From a virus: DNA of 37,011 bases. The stretch spans positions 1 to 37,011 of the IMG/VR virus record IMGVR_UViG_3300048592_000936; one strand, written 5' to 3'. The notes under the pieces were generated by a model. It did not search any database. It had not been told where the DNA came from and worked only from the letters and a program-made list of their open reading frames with translations. This document shows positions 7,684 through 15,841 of this stretch, one piece after another (position 1 is the stretch's first letter; each line of letters opens with the position of its first letter). Both the position numbers and the translations under genes were made by a program.

Positions 7684-8958
7684 TTAGTAGAGTCGCCCGC
7701 CGGCAGCGTGCCCGGCTTCCTTCTCATTCAGCCCCATCCGGGCGAAACTTTCCTGCATCCGCTTGGTTGCGGCCGCCTCATCAACTTGGCCACTGGCCGC
7801 CCCACCGCCAACCCCTTCAATGCGCCCGGCCCCGTAGCCGGCCACGGTTTGAAGGTAGGTCACCTCTGCCTGCACAGCTTCCGTGATCCGCTGCGCAAAG
7901 ATGGTGCGATCCAGTTGGCGCGCTTCGGTCAACGGCAGCACGCCGCCACTGAGCTGCTTGGCCAAACGGTCCTGCGTCATCACCGGCAAGGTATGTTTGA
8001 TCAGCTCACGTCCCACCATCTCCTGTGCCTCACGTAGCACCAACGCCTCTTGCAACCGGGCATTGGCTTGCTCAACCTGCGCCAGGCGTCCATTCGCTTC
8101 CTGCAATTGCTTCTGTAGTTCTTCACTCACTGCTGTTGCTCCTTTTGTTGGAATCTCAGTTTGACGAAAGGGGTTGCTGCGGGCAGCTTCAAACATCTCA
8201 ATAATGCGGCCCCCCGCCCCTGGTTGTGTAACAAAGTCCACACTGCGCGCCCCGGCAATCTCTTGGATTAAAGCCCCCTTGCGCCCTTCGGCCTCCCCGC
8301 TTACGGCTCGGCCACTGGCCCGAATGCTCACCCCAATGTGGGGTGCCAGTTCATTGACCGCTTCCTGGTACGCCCCAAAGACCTTGGCATCGGCATACAG
8401 ACCAGGCCCGGCCGGCCCACTCTCTTCCCAGCGCGCCGCCGTCACCAGCTCAGCCGCCAGCGTATTCAGATCACCCTCCGGCCGCTCGGCCTCTTCCACC
8501 GCCGTCGGATGGTTCCAATGCATCTTAATCTTGGGGGTAAAAACCTTGGGACCATCCCGCTGCAATACTTCGGCTGAGTAATAGCCCGACGATCCCCAAC
8601 CCGGTTGGATCAGCTTGATCGGAATCGTCCCATCCCGGCGCACCGCCCGTTCAACCAAGGCCACATACGCCCCGACGAGATCCGCCGCTTCACTGATGAC
8701 CGCTCCTGGTTGATCCATCGGCATCGGCTCGGCATAGGGATCACGGCTATAGAGCTGCCCCGCCACTTCCTCGACCTTGAGCCGGAACGCATCCAGCGCG
8801 CCACCAATCGCCGACGACAGGGCGATCCGCTCTTCACGCGTCAACCGCCCTTCGCCGAACATCCCATCGGCGATCTCGGTAAACATCAAGTGCAACCGTG
8901 ACTCCAACCATTCCCCCGTATTGCGCGCCTCTTGCAGCCGGCGTAGAAACTCGTTCAT
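7684..8958 (-). CDS. Prohead maturation protease fused to scaffold
   Basis: The protein has 424 residues. The N-terminal half looks like a phage capsid maturation protease: VFTPKIKMHWNHPTAVEEAE with its His-containing strand, and GVSIRASGRAVSGE with candidate catalytic Ser, then ALIQEIAGARSVDFVTQPGA. The C-terminal half has a coiled coil (ELQKQLQEANGRLAQVEQAN) and a helical tail, typical of an internal scaffold cleaved away in maturation. The chosen start MNEFLRRL at 8958 has a GGAAGGAAGC site; the longer frame to 9042 runs through palindrome P3 and is not credible. Confidence 0.8.
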   Translation of the reverse strand: MNEFLRRLQEARNTGEWLESRLHLMFTEIADGMFGEGRLTREERIALSSAIGGALDAFRLKVEEVAGQLYSRDPYAEPMPMDQPGAVISEAADLVGAYVALVERAVRRDGTIPIKLIQPGWGSSGYYSAEVLQRDGPKVFTPKIKMHWNHPTAVEEAERPEGDLNTLAAELVTAARWEESGPAGPGLYADAKVFGAYQEAVNELAPHIGVSIRASGRAVSGEAEGRKGALIQEIAGARSVDFVTQPGAGGRIIEMFEAARSNPFRQTEIPTKGATAVSEELQKQLQEANGRLAQVEQANARLQEALVLREAQEMVGRELIKHTLPVMTQDRLAKQLSGGVLPLTEARQLDRTIFAQRITEAVQAEVTYLQTVAGYGAGRIEGVGGGAASGQVDEAAATKRMQESFARMGLNEKEAGHAAGGRLY

Positions 8959-8972
8959 CGTTGCTTCCTTCC

Positions 8973-9001
8973 TCGTCTGATAATAAAGACTTATCGCCCG
9001 A
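8973..9001. repeat. Dispersed palindrome P3
   Basis: Core at 8979-8995, spacer taaagac. Followed by CCCGAAGGGCGGGCG, as at P1, and a second hairpin ATCGCCCA/TGGGCGAT at 9021-9041. It lies upstream of the protease start. Confidence 0.85.
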
Positions 9002-9120
9002 AGGGCGGGCGGTACGCTATCGCCCAGTGGGTGGGCGATCATATTCCAGCCAGATCATAAGACATGACCAGGCCACCCCGATGACCACCCCGATCACAAA
9101 TGACGCGACTTGCGTTTCCA

Positions 9121-9717
9121 TCACTCACAGATCCCGATCATCACCACCCACCACCAGCCATACTTGCCACCAGTGGCCACCGCAATCCCCACATCCACCT
9201 GCTCACGAAAGAAGTCATTCTGACCAAACAAATGGGCCGCGTGAGAAGGCGACCGTGCCAGCGCAATAAAGACAGCCTCGGCCAAAGCGCTACCCGCGGC
9301 CAGGCTCTCAATGTTGTTGCCATTTTCGCTATAGTAGGCCGGCAGCCGACAGCCCGCCACGCGAGCATACCGATTCGCACAGTTGCCAGCCACATCACAA
9401 TGGCCCACCAGGTCACTGCGCACCAGCCCATCCGCCCGCGCCTGGGCGGCTCGCACCAACGCCGCATTGCAACGCATCCTTGGCCGCTGTTGCCGGCCAT
9501 CGGTGGCCAACAAGCTATAAAAGCGCTCGGTCGCCGGCATCGTCAAGCAGCTCGGCCGCCCGACCGGTGCGGCGGGCAAACCGCTCACCATCGGCACATA
9601 ATAGCGCCGGATCAACAAGGGCGATGCGGGTTGCGCCAACGGTGACTGCGGCTGCGCACTGGGCACCGTGCAGGCCGCCAGCACAATGGCCAACAGTGCC
9701 AGGCAGATGCGTCTCAT
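9121..9717 (-). CDS. Secreted lipoprotein with CAP (SCP/YkwD-like) domain
   Basis: The protein has 198 residues. MRRICLALLAIVLAACTVPS is a lipoprotein signal with lipobox LAAC. After a short Pro-rich stretch the C-terminal 130 residues resemble the CAP superfamily: NAALVRAAQARADGLVRSDL, VGHCD, YYSENGNNIESLA, ARSPSHAAHLFG and YGWWWVVMIG. CAP proteins are extracellular; some bacterial ones act on the cell envelope, but many have no known activity. Six Cys residues suggest disulphides. It is unusual in a head operon, between MuF and protease. It could aid exit or alter the host surface. Starts with ATGA overlap at 9714-9717. Confidence 0.75.
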   Translation of the reverse strand: MRRICLALLAIVLAACTVPSAQPQSPLAQPASPLLIRRYYVPMVSGLPAAPVGRPSCLTMPATERFYSLLATDGRQQRPRMRCNAALVRAAQARADGLVRSDLVGHCDVAGNCANRYARVAGCRLPAYYSENGNNIESLAAGSALAEAVFIALARSPSHAAHLFGQNDFFREQVDVGIAVATGGKYGWWWVVMIGICE

Positions 9718-9932
9718 GTTGGTTCGCTCCACGGTTCGGCCGGGTCCACGTCTTCGATGTAGTACATGAACTTTAGGTGAACTTGCAGCGGCTTTACTTC
9801 GCTGTAGCCCTCGCCAGGTGTCCAGAGCTGCGCATCGGTCATCGGATTATCGGCATCATCGCCGCTGATAATGACCACCGTCTTACCGCTGCGCGCCACC
9901 AGCAGCGGGTTGGCCAGTTCTATTTGTCCCAT
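9714..9932 (-). CDS. Small acidic protein after the MuF gene, candidate immunity or head protein
   Basis: The protein has 72 residues, is acidic in its second half (YYIEDVDPAEPWSEPT) and beta-rich (KTVVIISGDDADNPM). It overlaps the end of the MuF gene by 13 bases and the next lipoprotein gene by ATGA. No family is recognised. Its place directly after a MuF gene with a probable toxin-like C-terminus makes an immunity role possible, but a small structural protein is just as compatible. Confidence 0.6.
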   Translation of the reverse strand: MGQIELANPLLVARSGKTVVIISGDDADNPMTDAQLWTPGEGYSEVKPLQVHLKFMYYIEDVDPAEPWSEPT

Positions 9933-11581
9933 ATCTCTATTCCCCTGTCCTGCAATGCCTTGCGCTGTGTATCGGTCAGGACACCCTTTGCATCCACCAC
10001 CGCGCGCATATCGTTGAGCGTTACCCCGCCTTGCACCTGTAATTCAAGATAGCCTACTAGCCCCACCATCTCACTCGTTGTGTTGTACCCCATCGCATAA
10101 TCAAAAAGCACATCAACGTTGGTATCCCACGATTCCTTGCTTGGCGAAAGCACCGGCGTGCCGGCTACTTGACGCTGGGCAAAGTTGAACAACGAATCCC
10201 CAGCGGTGATTGTAGAGCGCTGCTTTGCGTCGTCTTTAAGCACGAAGGTCAGATCCCCGTAATCGCGCACCATCCCGCGCGCCCCCGGCCCAAGATCCAA
10301 AAAGCCATAAAGCGGCCGCTGGGTGGGGTCTATGTCGAGCGGGATGCCAATCCCACGCGCTTCGGCGTTGGCGCGATAAGTGGGATTGTTAATGCCGCCA
10401 CTCTTGCCTGACTCAAACTGTGTTTTGAACCGGCCATCAATCAGGAGTGAATCAATGTGCTGCGCCGGGAACTGAATCGCCATATTGTTTTCAGCGGCCA
10501 GCTTCGCAAACGCCTCGCCAATCTTCTGCTCAACTACCCGCGGGCTAGTCTCCTCACGGGTGGCGACCTCATCAATTTGCTCATCAATATGCTCGGCAAC
10601 AGTTTTCAACTGACTGGCACTTGGCCGATACTGCAACTGCTGTTGCTGCGGCTGCACAGGGATCGTAAATTCCGGTATCCGCCCCGGCGCATCAACCACC
10701 ACCGGCCCGCTATCATCCTCTGGCCGTGGTGATCGCGCTGGGCGTGCCACCGGTGCCCTATCCACCTTCGGTTTCCGCCTGTAAAGCTCGGTGCATCTAC
10801 ATCCCGGAAAGCGCAACGGGTGCATGTGCCCACTCGCATGGGCCTGCACATAGGGGATCCACCCCTCCGACATATTCGCCTGGCAGCCATCGCTGACCCG
10901 GTCATCGCCCACCGTCATCCACTGCTTTTCCATCGCCAGGCCGGCGTCCTGCAGGTCGGTGATCACCATCGCCCCGCCCGCTTCATAGGCCTGGCCAATC
11001 TCGGTGACGGCAATCAGATGACCGCGGCTGTCAATGTGCTGCTGCGGTTTGCCCACAGCCATCTCACGGTAAAGGGTGTTGATCTCTCTGGCCATCTTGC
11101 CGTAGCTCCACCCCTCACGCGTACCGTTATCGATGATCGTGGCCAGGTTACCCCGTGTCACCGCGTCGATCTGGCTGATCAGACCATAGCCATGCTGCTG
11201 CAAATACTGCTCAGCCCGCGGGTTGCGCAGGTTGAAGGCGATGTCAATGTTCACATCCGCCAGCGTCTGCCGTGCTCCCCGTCGCAGCCCTTCGCTTGCC
11301 GCCCCTTGGATCACCTCAAAGAAGGCTTCCAGCGTGGACCCCGTAGCCAGGTCAAAGACCCGGATCCAATCATCTGCGCCCAATGCTTCCCGAAACGAGG
11401 CTTCCCCAATCTGCCCCTGCAGCCCCGCAAAGCCCCGCAGGAAGATCTGCCCCTGCCGTTTGAAGATCGCCCCGATCTTCCGTTCCGTGCGCGCCACCAA
11501 CGGATCAAGCTGCTGCCACTTGGCCGCCACGGAAACCGCTTCCAGGAAGGTGTCCAGTACGTCGAGTAGATCGCTGGTCAT
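9920..11581 (-). CDS. MuF-like minor head protein with a C-terminal toxin-like (DUF3626-like) domain
   Basis: The protein has 553 residues. Residues about 90-275 form a phage Mu F/SPP1 gp7-type head morphogenesis domain, with WMTVGDDRVSDGC and the family ending HPLRFPGCRC. A Pro/Gln linker (280-335) follows. Residues about 340-480 form a second domain: DGRFKTQFESGKSGG, QRPLYGFLDLGPGARG, YGDLTFVLKD, RSTITAGDSLF. That order (RP-x-YG, YG-x-x-x-FVL, R-x-T-x-x-x-GDS) resembles DUF3626, a domain seen in polymorphic toxins. MuF proteins with C-terminal toxins are known from temperate phages. Portal and MuF genes are usually adjacent; here two genes separate them. Confidence 0.8.
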   Translation of the reverse strand: MTSDLLDVLDTFLEAVSVAAKWQQLDPLVARTERKIGAIFKRQGQIFLRGFAGLQGQIGEASFREALGADDWIRVFDLATGSTLEAFFEVIQGAASEGLRRGARQTLADVNIDIAFNLRNPRAEQYLQQHGYGLISQIDAVTRGNLATIIDNGTREGWSYGKMAREINTLYREMAVGKPQQHIDSRGHLIAVTEIGQAYEAGGAMVITDLQDAGLAMEKQWMTVGDDRVSDGCQANMSEGWIPYVQAHASGHMHPLRFPGCRCTELYRRKPKVDRAPVARPARSPRPEDDSGPVVVDAPGRIPEFTIPVQPQQQQLQYRPSASQLKTVAEHIDEQIDEVATREETSPRVVEQKIGEAFAKLAAENNMAIQFPAQHIDSLLIDGRFKTQFESGKSGGINNPTYRANAEARGIGIPLDIDPTQRPLYGFLDLGPGARGMVRDYGDLTFVLKDDAKQRSTITAGDSLFNFAQRQVAGTPVLSPSKESWDTNVDVLFDYAMGYNTTSEMVGLVGYLELQVQGGVTLNDMRAVVDAKGVLTDTQRKALQDRGIEIWDK

Positions 11582-11586
11582 GATAA

Positions 11587-12504
11587 CTAGAACCTAAACG
11601 GCACTTTTGTGCCGTTGATTTGAAACTCGCTTAGCAGCACTGCCGGCACATACGCACCGACGCCACAATACTGCCCGGCCAGAATAGCCGCGTCGTTAAT
11701 CGTCTGGTTGGTGCCCAGTTGTGACCCGTTGTACCACATCGAAAAGGTGGTGCCGGAACGCCTGATTTCCACCAACGCGCCAGCCACAAAAGTGACGGTC
11801 GTGTTGGCAATGAGGGTGGTGGCCACACCGGCCACCACTTTGACCAGTGCGTACCGGCATGGGGCGGCCTGGTTGCCGGCCTGGATGATGGCCACGTAAT
11901 TTTGCGGATTGTTCGGCGTATCCACGTTGGTGCGCAACTGGATGTTATTCAGGCCATCGTTTTCCTGTCGGCGCACACCGACCTGGGTGGCGGCCCCCGC
12001 GTGCTGGTAGGCGAAGGCCGTGTCATTGAGCACGCGTCGGAGGATGACATTGTCGATCGTGCCGACAAACGCGACGCCCCGCACGCCGGCCAGGGTGTCC
12101 GCTCCTCTGACGCTACTGGCGCTCGCCGCGCCGGTCGCCTGCCACTCGGCCCCGAAGACGCCGCCGATGGACGGTCGCACGCCGCCGCTGGTGCGCGTGA
12201 CGATGGTGCATTCGAGGACAAACATTTCGTTGGCCGTTGGTGCAACGCTGAACTCGGTCAGGTCGGCGTTGGTGGTTGCGCCCACCGCGACCCCGCCCGA
12301 GATGGACCAACCGGCCCCCTTATTCCAGATCGTATCGGTGTCGAAGCCGGGATTGGTCAGCAGGTTCGCGCTCAGCTCGGGTGTGTTGTAGGCGTAACCG
12401 TCGCCATCCAATGCCCACGTTGGCGCGATCCACTGTGGATAGATCGCCCGTGCGCCGCCCCCAAGCCGCCCCAACTGCCGGCCCATGTGCCACCATCTGC
12501 GCAT
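11587..12504 (-). CDS. Structural protein with carbohydrate-binding/LamG-like domains
   Basis: The protein has 305 residues. The segment LLTNPGFDTDTIWNKGAGWS begins a jelly-roll-like carbohydrate-binding domain. The second half (ALVEIRRSGTTFSMWYNGSQ, then AILAGQYCGVGAY) resembles a concanavalin/LamG fold. Chosen start MRRWWHMGR at 12504 overlaps the upstream stop as TGATG. Such a protein in the head module, between portal and MuF, may decorate the capsid and bind host or environmental glycans. The base composition is richer in CG dinucleotides than its neighbours, hinting at separate acquisition. Confidence 0.65.
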   Translation of the reverse strand: MRRWWHMGRQLGRLGGGARAIYPQWIAPTWALDGDGYAYNTPELSANLLTNPGFDTDTIWNKGAGWSISGGVAVGATTNADLTEFSVAPTANEMFVLECTIVTRTSGGVRPSIGGVFGAEWQATGAASASSVRGADTLAGVRGVAFVGTIDNVILRRVLNDTAFAYQHAGAATQVGVRRQENDGLNNIQLRTNVDTPNNPQNYVAIIQAGNQAAPCRYALVKVVAGVATTLIANTTVTFVAGALVEIRRSGTTFSMWYNGSQLGTNQTINDAAILAGQYCGVGAYVPAVLLSEFQINGTKVPFRF

Positions 12505-12818
12505 CAGTTGAATCGCCCCCACTGATATTCAATCGTCGCCGTGGCGGCCTCTTCAATCACCTTGATCGTCATGCCCACCCCGATGTCAATAATCACGGGC
12601 GGATCATCACTGCGCAGCCGAAAGCCACTACTCGCGGTTGGCACGGTGCCATCCAAGGTATAGCGCACATTCTGCCCCGTGGCCTGGATCAGCAAGGCCG
12701 TCGCCGTCGCCGGCAGCGTCAACGTCACCGCCGCGTCAATATCATCATCGCTCACATGGTCACCCACCGGTGCCAACGCTCGTGGCGTCATAAAGTAGGT
12801 ATCTGTTACCGAAGCCAT
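12504..12818 (-). CDS. Small head-associated structural protein
   Basis: The protein has 104 residues and is beta-rich, with VRYTLDGTVPTASSGFRLRS and a C-terminal ATATIEYQWGRFN. A short R-Y-T-x-D-G-T-x-P-T motif like this is common in small phage head-surface proteins encoded near the portal. The start is ATG at 12818; a dispersed palindrome lies just upstream, over the portal stop. The exact role is unknown. Confidence 0.6.
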   Translation of the reverse strand: MASVTDTYFMTPRALAPVGDHVSDDDIDAAVTLTLPATATALLIQATGQNVRYTLDGTVPTASSGFRLRSDDPPVIIDIGVGMTIKVIEEAATATIEYQWGRFN

Positions 12819-12838
12819 CGCATCTCCTTCACACCCTG

Positions 12839-12867
12839 TCGGGCGATAATTCCCTATTATCAGTCGG
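12839..12867. repeat. Dispersed palindrome P4
   Basis: Core at 12845-12861, spacer ttcccta. Provides the portal stop codon (TGA at 12860-12862). The outer arms GGGC and AGTC do not pair, so conservation lies in each half-site and not in a hairpin. Confidence 0.85.
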
Positions 12868-14467
12868 CTGCTGGAGCGCCCTCGCGCAGCCGGATCAACG
12901 AATTACGCAGCTCCTGCACAGCCGTCACCATCAGCGCTTCTGTCACCACCCCGTCGCCGGCATCGGTGGCCACTGGTTTAACAGCCGGCATCCCGTCTGG
13001 GAAGAGCACGGCCATCACCTCTTCCACATCATCTTCACCCAGGGCCACCAGCAACATCCTCGTCACCGTCGGCAAGTCGAGCGTCCCCGCCAACGCCTTG
13101 CCATCCAGCGTCGCCGACTTGATGATCGCCGTCACCTGCTCATCCGTGCCGGCACTGCGAATGGGTGGGAAGTCAATATCAATGTGCGGATTCACATCGC
13201 CATTCCAGACGACCGTCTCCACAATTTCCGCCCCATCCGTCTCCCGGCGCAGGGTACCGATCCCACGCAGCAACCCCTGTGGGGCCTTGACCGCTTGCAA
13301 CAGCACAAAGTCAAAGATGTCCTGATGGATATCCGCCCACAGCGTTTGTAGGTCGAGCATCATCAACTCGGTTGGGCGATCCAGGCTGCTGGCCGTGGCC
13401 AACGTCCCCACACTCACATCGCCGAAGAAGGTCTCGGGCAGACCCACGGCAGCCGCCACCATCAACAGTAAGCGCCGGCCATCCTCTGCCGACACCGTTG
13501 CCCCGCTCGTGCGCACCGGGGTCAGGTTGCCTTCGCTGGTGATGAACGTGGAGCCAACCACCGGTGGCGGGTTCGTCTCGGCCCCCGTGCCACCACTGCC
13601 ATAGGTCGAGGTCAATTTGGTCTTCGCCGCGGCAATCGCATTCTTGCCACCCGGCGTAGTGAGCTGGAAGGCAAAGCGTCTGTACGCCCTGACAATGCTG
13701 GCCCAATCTTCCAGGAACTCCTTATAAGCCCGCGCCCAGTCCAGCGCGGCGTAGACCTCTGGCACCCCTAGTTGCCAGTTAGAAAAGCCGCCCGTCTTGA
13801 CGTGGTAGATCGGCGTCTCCCAGCGCACCGGCACCCCACCAATCGACGGCAGCCGCACCGTCGGCATATAGCGCCAATCCGGGTAATAGGCGGTCACGGT
13901 GCGCACTTCGGTGCTGCCGTTTTGCACATTCAGTCCGGATTGCGTCCAGGCCCGCTTGTAATACCAAGGCTCCTTGGCGTCATCCGGGTTGCAGATGATG
14001 GTGTCGATCTCTTCCAGCCCAATCGTGCGCACCCGCGTGCGACCGGTTACGCTGTTGATAAAGAAGACAAAGAAGAGATTGCCATCGGTCTGGCGCTCCA
14101 CTTCCTTGTTCATGCGCGCCTGGTGGCTGGTCAGCTCCACCTGATTCTTGGGGTCGTCGAGAAACGCCGTCAAAGCCGCTTGGATGCTCTCGTCTTCTGC
14201 CTTGATGCTCAGCCCCTGCCCCCACAGATAAAGCCGTTTGACCTCCACCGCCCGTTTGACCAACGGGTTTTTGAGAAACATGATCCGGCAGAGTTCAACG
14301 ATCAGGCGCAGCCCTTCCCGGCTGAACTCCTGATCCGCCTGCATCGACAACATGCGCCAGTTGGCTGACTCCAGCGCCATCTCCAACGATGCCAGGCGCT
14401 CAGTCAGTTGATAATTGTCCGATGAAAGCGCCTCAATCAAGTCGCGCTGCGTTGGTTTCTTAGCCAC
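12860..14467 (-). CDS. Portal protein
   Basis: The protein has 535 residues and forms the dodecameric DNA gate at one capsid vertex. It has an N-terminal coiled coil, then FLKNPLVKRAVEVKRLYLWG, DGNLFFVFFINSVTGRTRVR, a central GGFSNWQLGVPEVYAALDWA, and AVGLPETFFGDVSVGTLATA followed by SSLDRPTELMM, a run typical of phage portals. GTG at 14467 is the start; it overlaps the small membrane gene by 8 bases. It ends within palindrome P4. Confidence 0.9.
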   Translation of the reverse strand: MAKKPTQRDLIEALSSDNYQLTERLASLEMALESANWRMLSMQADQEFSREGLRLIVELCRIMFLKNPLVKRAVEVKRLYLWGQGLSIKAEDESIQAALTAFLDDPKNQVELTSHQARMNKEVERQTDGNLFFVFFINSVTGRTRVRTIGLEEIDTIICNPDDAKEPWYYKRAWTQSGLNVQNGSTEVRTVTAYYPDWRYMPTVRLPSIGGVPVRWETPIYHVKTGGFSNWQLGVPEVYAALDWARAYKEFLEDWASIVRAYRRFAFQLTTPGGKNAIAAAKTKLTSTYGSGGTGAETNPPPVVGSTFITSEGNLTPVRTSGATVSAEDGRRLLLMVAAAVGLPETFFGDVSVGTLATASSLDRPTELMMLDLQTLWADIHQDIFDFVLLQAVKAPQGLLRGIGTLRRETDGAEIVETVVWNGDVNPHIDIDFPPIRSAGTDEQVTAIIKSATLDGKALAGTLDLPTVTRMLLVALGEDDVEEVMAVLFPDGMPAVKPVATDAGDGVVTEALMVTAVQELRNSLIRLREGAPAAD

Positions 14468-14621
14468 CTAGCAACCCCATGTTTTTTGCAATCGCCACCA
14501 GGTCCACCTGAAAGTAGAGCCCGGCCGCCACCGCCAGCACCAACACCACGCCTACCACCAGCGCGGCAATGGCCCCCTTCTCGCTTTTGATATCTGCCAA
14601 CAGCTTTAGAATTGTGTTCAT
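14460..14621 (-). CDS. Small single-span membrane protein, possible holin-like
   Basis: The protein has 53 residues: a short charged N-terminus (MNTILKLLADIKSEKG), one hydrophobic span (AIAALVVGVVLVLAVAAGLY) and a short tail. AGGAGG lies 6 bases before ATG at 14621, one of the best ribosome sites in the genome, and the end overlaps the portal GTG, so it is real despite its size. The function could be a holin or membrane accessory; nothing specific is seen. Confidence 0.7.
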   Translation of the reverse strand: MNTILKLLADIKSEKGAIAALVVGVVLVLAVAAGLYFQVDLVAIAKNMGLLGG

Positions 14622-14631
14622 GATCTTCCTC

Positions 14632-15252
14632 CTATTCGCGCAACAGCCCCATCACCAGCCGGCGCAGCTCGGCAAACTCCGCTTCCAGCTTGGTCAACCG
14701 TGTGGCCAGGTCATCAGTCGGTGGCGGCACCACGATCACCCCATCATCCGCCCGGCGCTGGAAGACGATAAAGGTACTCACATGCCACCGAAAGGGCAGC
14801 CCCAAGCCCATCACCAGGTCGCTGGGTACCGCATCCACCGCCACCGACCACGGCCCTTGTTCGGCTTTGTTCGGATCAAAGGCCGAATCACGAGTCATAA
14901 ACAAATTGCACCAGCCGCTGCGCTTGCCATCCTGGAAGGTGTTGGCGCGCACCGTTAGCCCCGCCGTCGTCTTGAAAACAATATCAGCGTGTAGCGGTTG
15001 CCCGGCACCATCCTCCACGCGCACAAACAAATGCGTTGCGCCGCCGGCATCGTCAAAGCGATCCGCCGCGCCCGCCGGCTTCAAATACTCACTGCGCGCC
15101 CAGCCGGGCACCGCGAAGATGTTGCCGCCCAGCTCCCACGACCCATCGAAGGTGGTGAAGATATCCTTGACCACAAAGTAATCTTTCGCCGGCAGCGGCT
15201 CAGCCGGATCGATCTGCACTTTCATAAAGTTGACTGACTGTGCTAAGCGCAT
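14632..15252 (-). CDS. Beta-rich protein with C-terminal coiled coil, first gene of the portal operon
   Basis: The protein has 206 residues. ATG at 15252 is chosen because AGGAG lies 6 bases before it. The body has PAKDYFVVKDIFTTFDGSWE, GGNIFAVPGWARSEYLKPAG and ADIVFKTTAGLTVRANTF, suggesting a secreted or surface beta sandwich. The last 35 residues (TDDLATRLTKLEAEFAELRR) form a short coiled coil that could trimerise it. No lysis enzyme motif is visible. It is the first gene after the leader and attenuator at 15253-15425. Function unknown; a virion or cell-wall-binding role is possible. Confidence 0.65.
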   Translation of the reverse strand: MRLAQSVNFMKVQIDPAEPLPAKDYFVVKDIFTTFDGSWELGGNIFAVPGWARSEYLKPAGAADRFDDAGGATHLFVRVEDGAGQPLHADIVFKTTAGLTVRANTFQDGKRSGWCNLFMTRDSAFDPNKAEQGPWSVAVDAVPSDLVMGLGLPFRWHVSTFIVFQRRADDGVIVVPPPTDDLATRLTKLEAEFAELRRLVMGLLRE

Positions 15253-15269
15253 CGCCATCTCCTGACCGG

Positions 15270-15313
15270 AAAATAAAAAGAGCGCCATCAACCTATAAAG
15301 GCCAATGGCGCTC
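15270..15313 (-). terminator. Intrinsic terminator in the portal-operon leader
   Basis: Minus-strand stem GAGCGCCAT/ATGGCGCTC (15305-15313 with 15280-15288) is followed by TTTTTATTT. It lies between the promoter at 15429-15457 and the first gene at 15252. Confidence 0.75.
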
Positions 15314-15425
15314 TGGGCGCTCGTATGTCTGAAAACAGACACGTCTCTTCAGTTCGTAAATGGCGTTGGTGAATTCCCCCGGTGTAGCGACTGGGCGTCA
15401 CCCACACATCCACCAACGCGCTGCC
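15314..15425 (-). ncRNA. Structured 5' leader of the portal operon
   Basis: The leader runs from the predicted start near 15422 to the terminator. It contains the long-range pair GCGTTGGTG/CACCAACGC (about 15411-15419 with 15361-15369) enclosing smaller hairpins, and CTGTTTTCAG at 15329-15338. It may carry an attenuation or antitermination signal. There is no open frame worth calling. Confidence 0.5.
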
Positions 15426-15428
15426 CTC

Positions 15429-15457
15429 AGTTTAGCACAACCGTTCGCCAGAATCAA
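15429..15457 (-). promoter_or_regulatory. Extended -10 promoter of the portal operon
   Basis: Minus strand: TTGATT (15452-15457), 17-base spacer, then TGTGC before TAAACT (15429-15434). It is closely similar to the promoter at 19816-19845. Confidence 0.75.
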
Positions 15458-15522
15458 GCCCCTGCACCATACGACAAATGTCCTGTCATAAAACTGTAAT
15501 AATATTCGTCATTTGTCTATAT

Positions 15523-15548
15523 ACACACACTGTTGTGTGTGGTACAAT
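15523..15548 (+). promoter_or_regulatory. Moron promoter with inverted-repeat operator
   Basis: Plus strand TACAAT at 15543-15548 with extended TGTGG. Directly upstream is ACACACA-ctgt-TGTGTGT (15523-15540), well placed for a repressor. The -35 is weak. Confidence 0.65.
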
Positions 15549-15592
15549 AGGTACATCGGCAGGACACAAACATTCACACAGGAGCACAGCAC

Positions 15593-15766
15593 ATGAGCAG
15601 TTGGTGGATCTACACAAACGATGGGATCAAGGTCGGTGAGTTCGCATTTGAAGCCTACGAGGATGACGACGTGAACTACCAGATGGCGCAGAAAACTTTG
15701 TACCTCTGGTGTATCGAGAAGGGGTTGGACCCCGAAGCGCACAACATTTGTGGGGCAGGCAAGTAA
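15593..15766 (+). CDS. Small acidic moron protein
   Basis: The protein has 57 residues, starting MSSWWIYTNDGIKVGEFAF and with the acidic run YEDDDVNYQ. GGAG lies 8 bases before the ATG. It is transcribed against all surrounding late genes from its own promoter and stops one base before a strong terminator, the classic moron layout. No family is recognised. Size, acidity and the DNA-binding gene behind it resemble anti-defence loci (small inhibitor followed by a regulator), but that is only an analogy. Confidence 0.75.
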   Translation: MSSWWIYTNDGIKVGEFAFEAYEDDDVNYQMAQKTLYLWCIEKGLDPEAHNICGAGK

Positions 15767-15803
15767 CAAGAAGGGCGGATGGGAATCCCATCCGCCCTTC
15801 TTG
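15767..15803. terminator. Strong bidirectional terminator after the moron gene
   Basis: Perfect 17-bp arms (CAAGAAGGGCGGATGGG and its complement) around AAT, followed by TTGTTG. It starts immediately after the TAA at 15764-15766. Confidence 0.9.
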
Positions 15804-15841
15804 TTGAGATACGTTCTCAATTAATTTATAAGGAGCAACCC

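Noticed and set aside
9842-9870. Further copy of the GATAA palindrome
   Set aside because: The halves are in the opposite order (TTATC before GATAA) and within a coding region; the 7-bp arrangement is absent.
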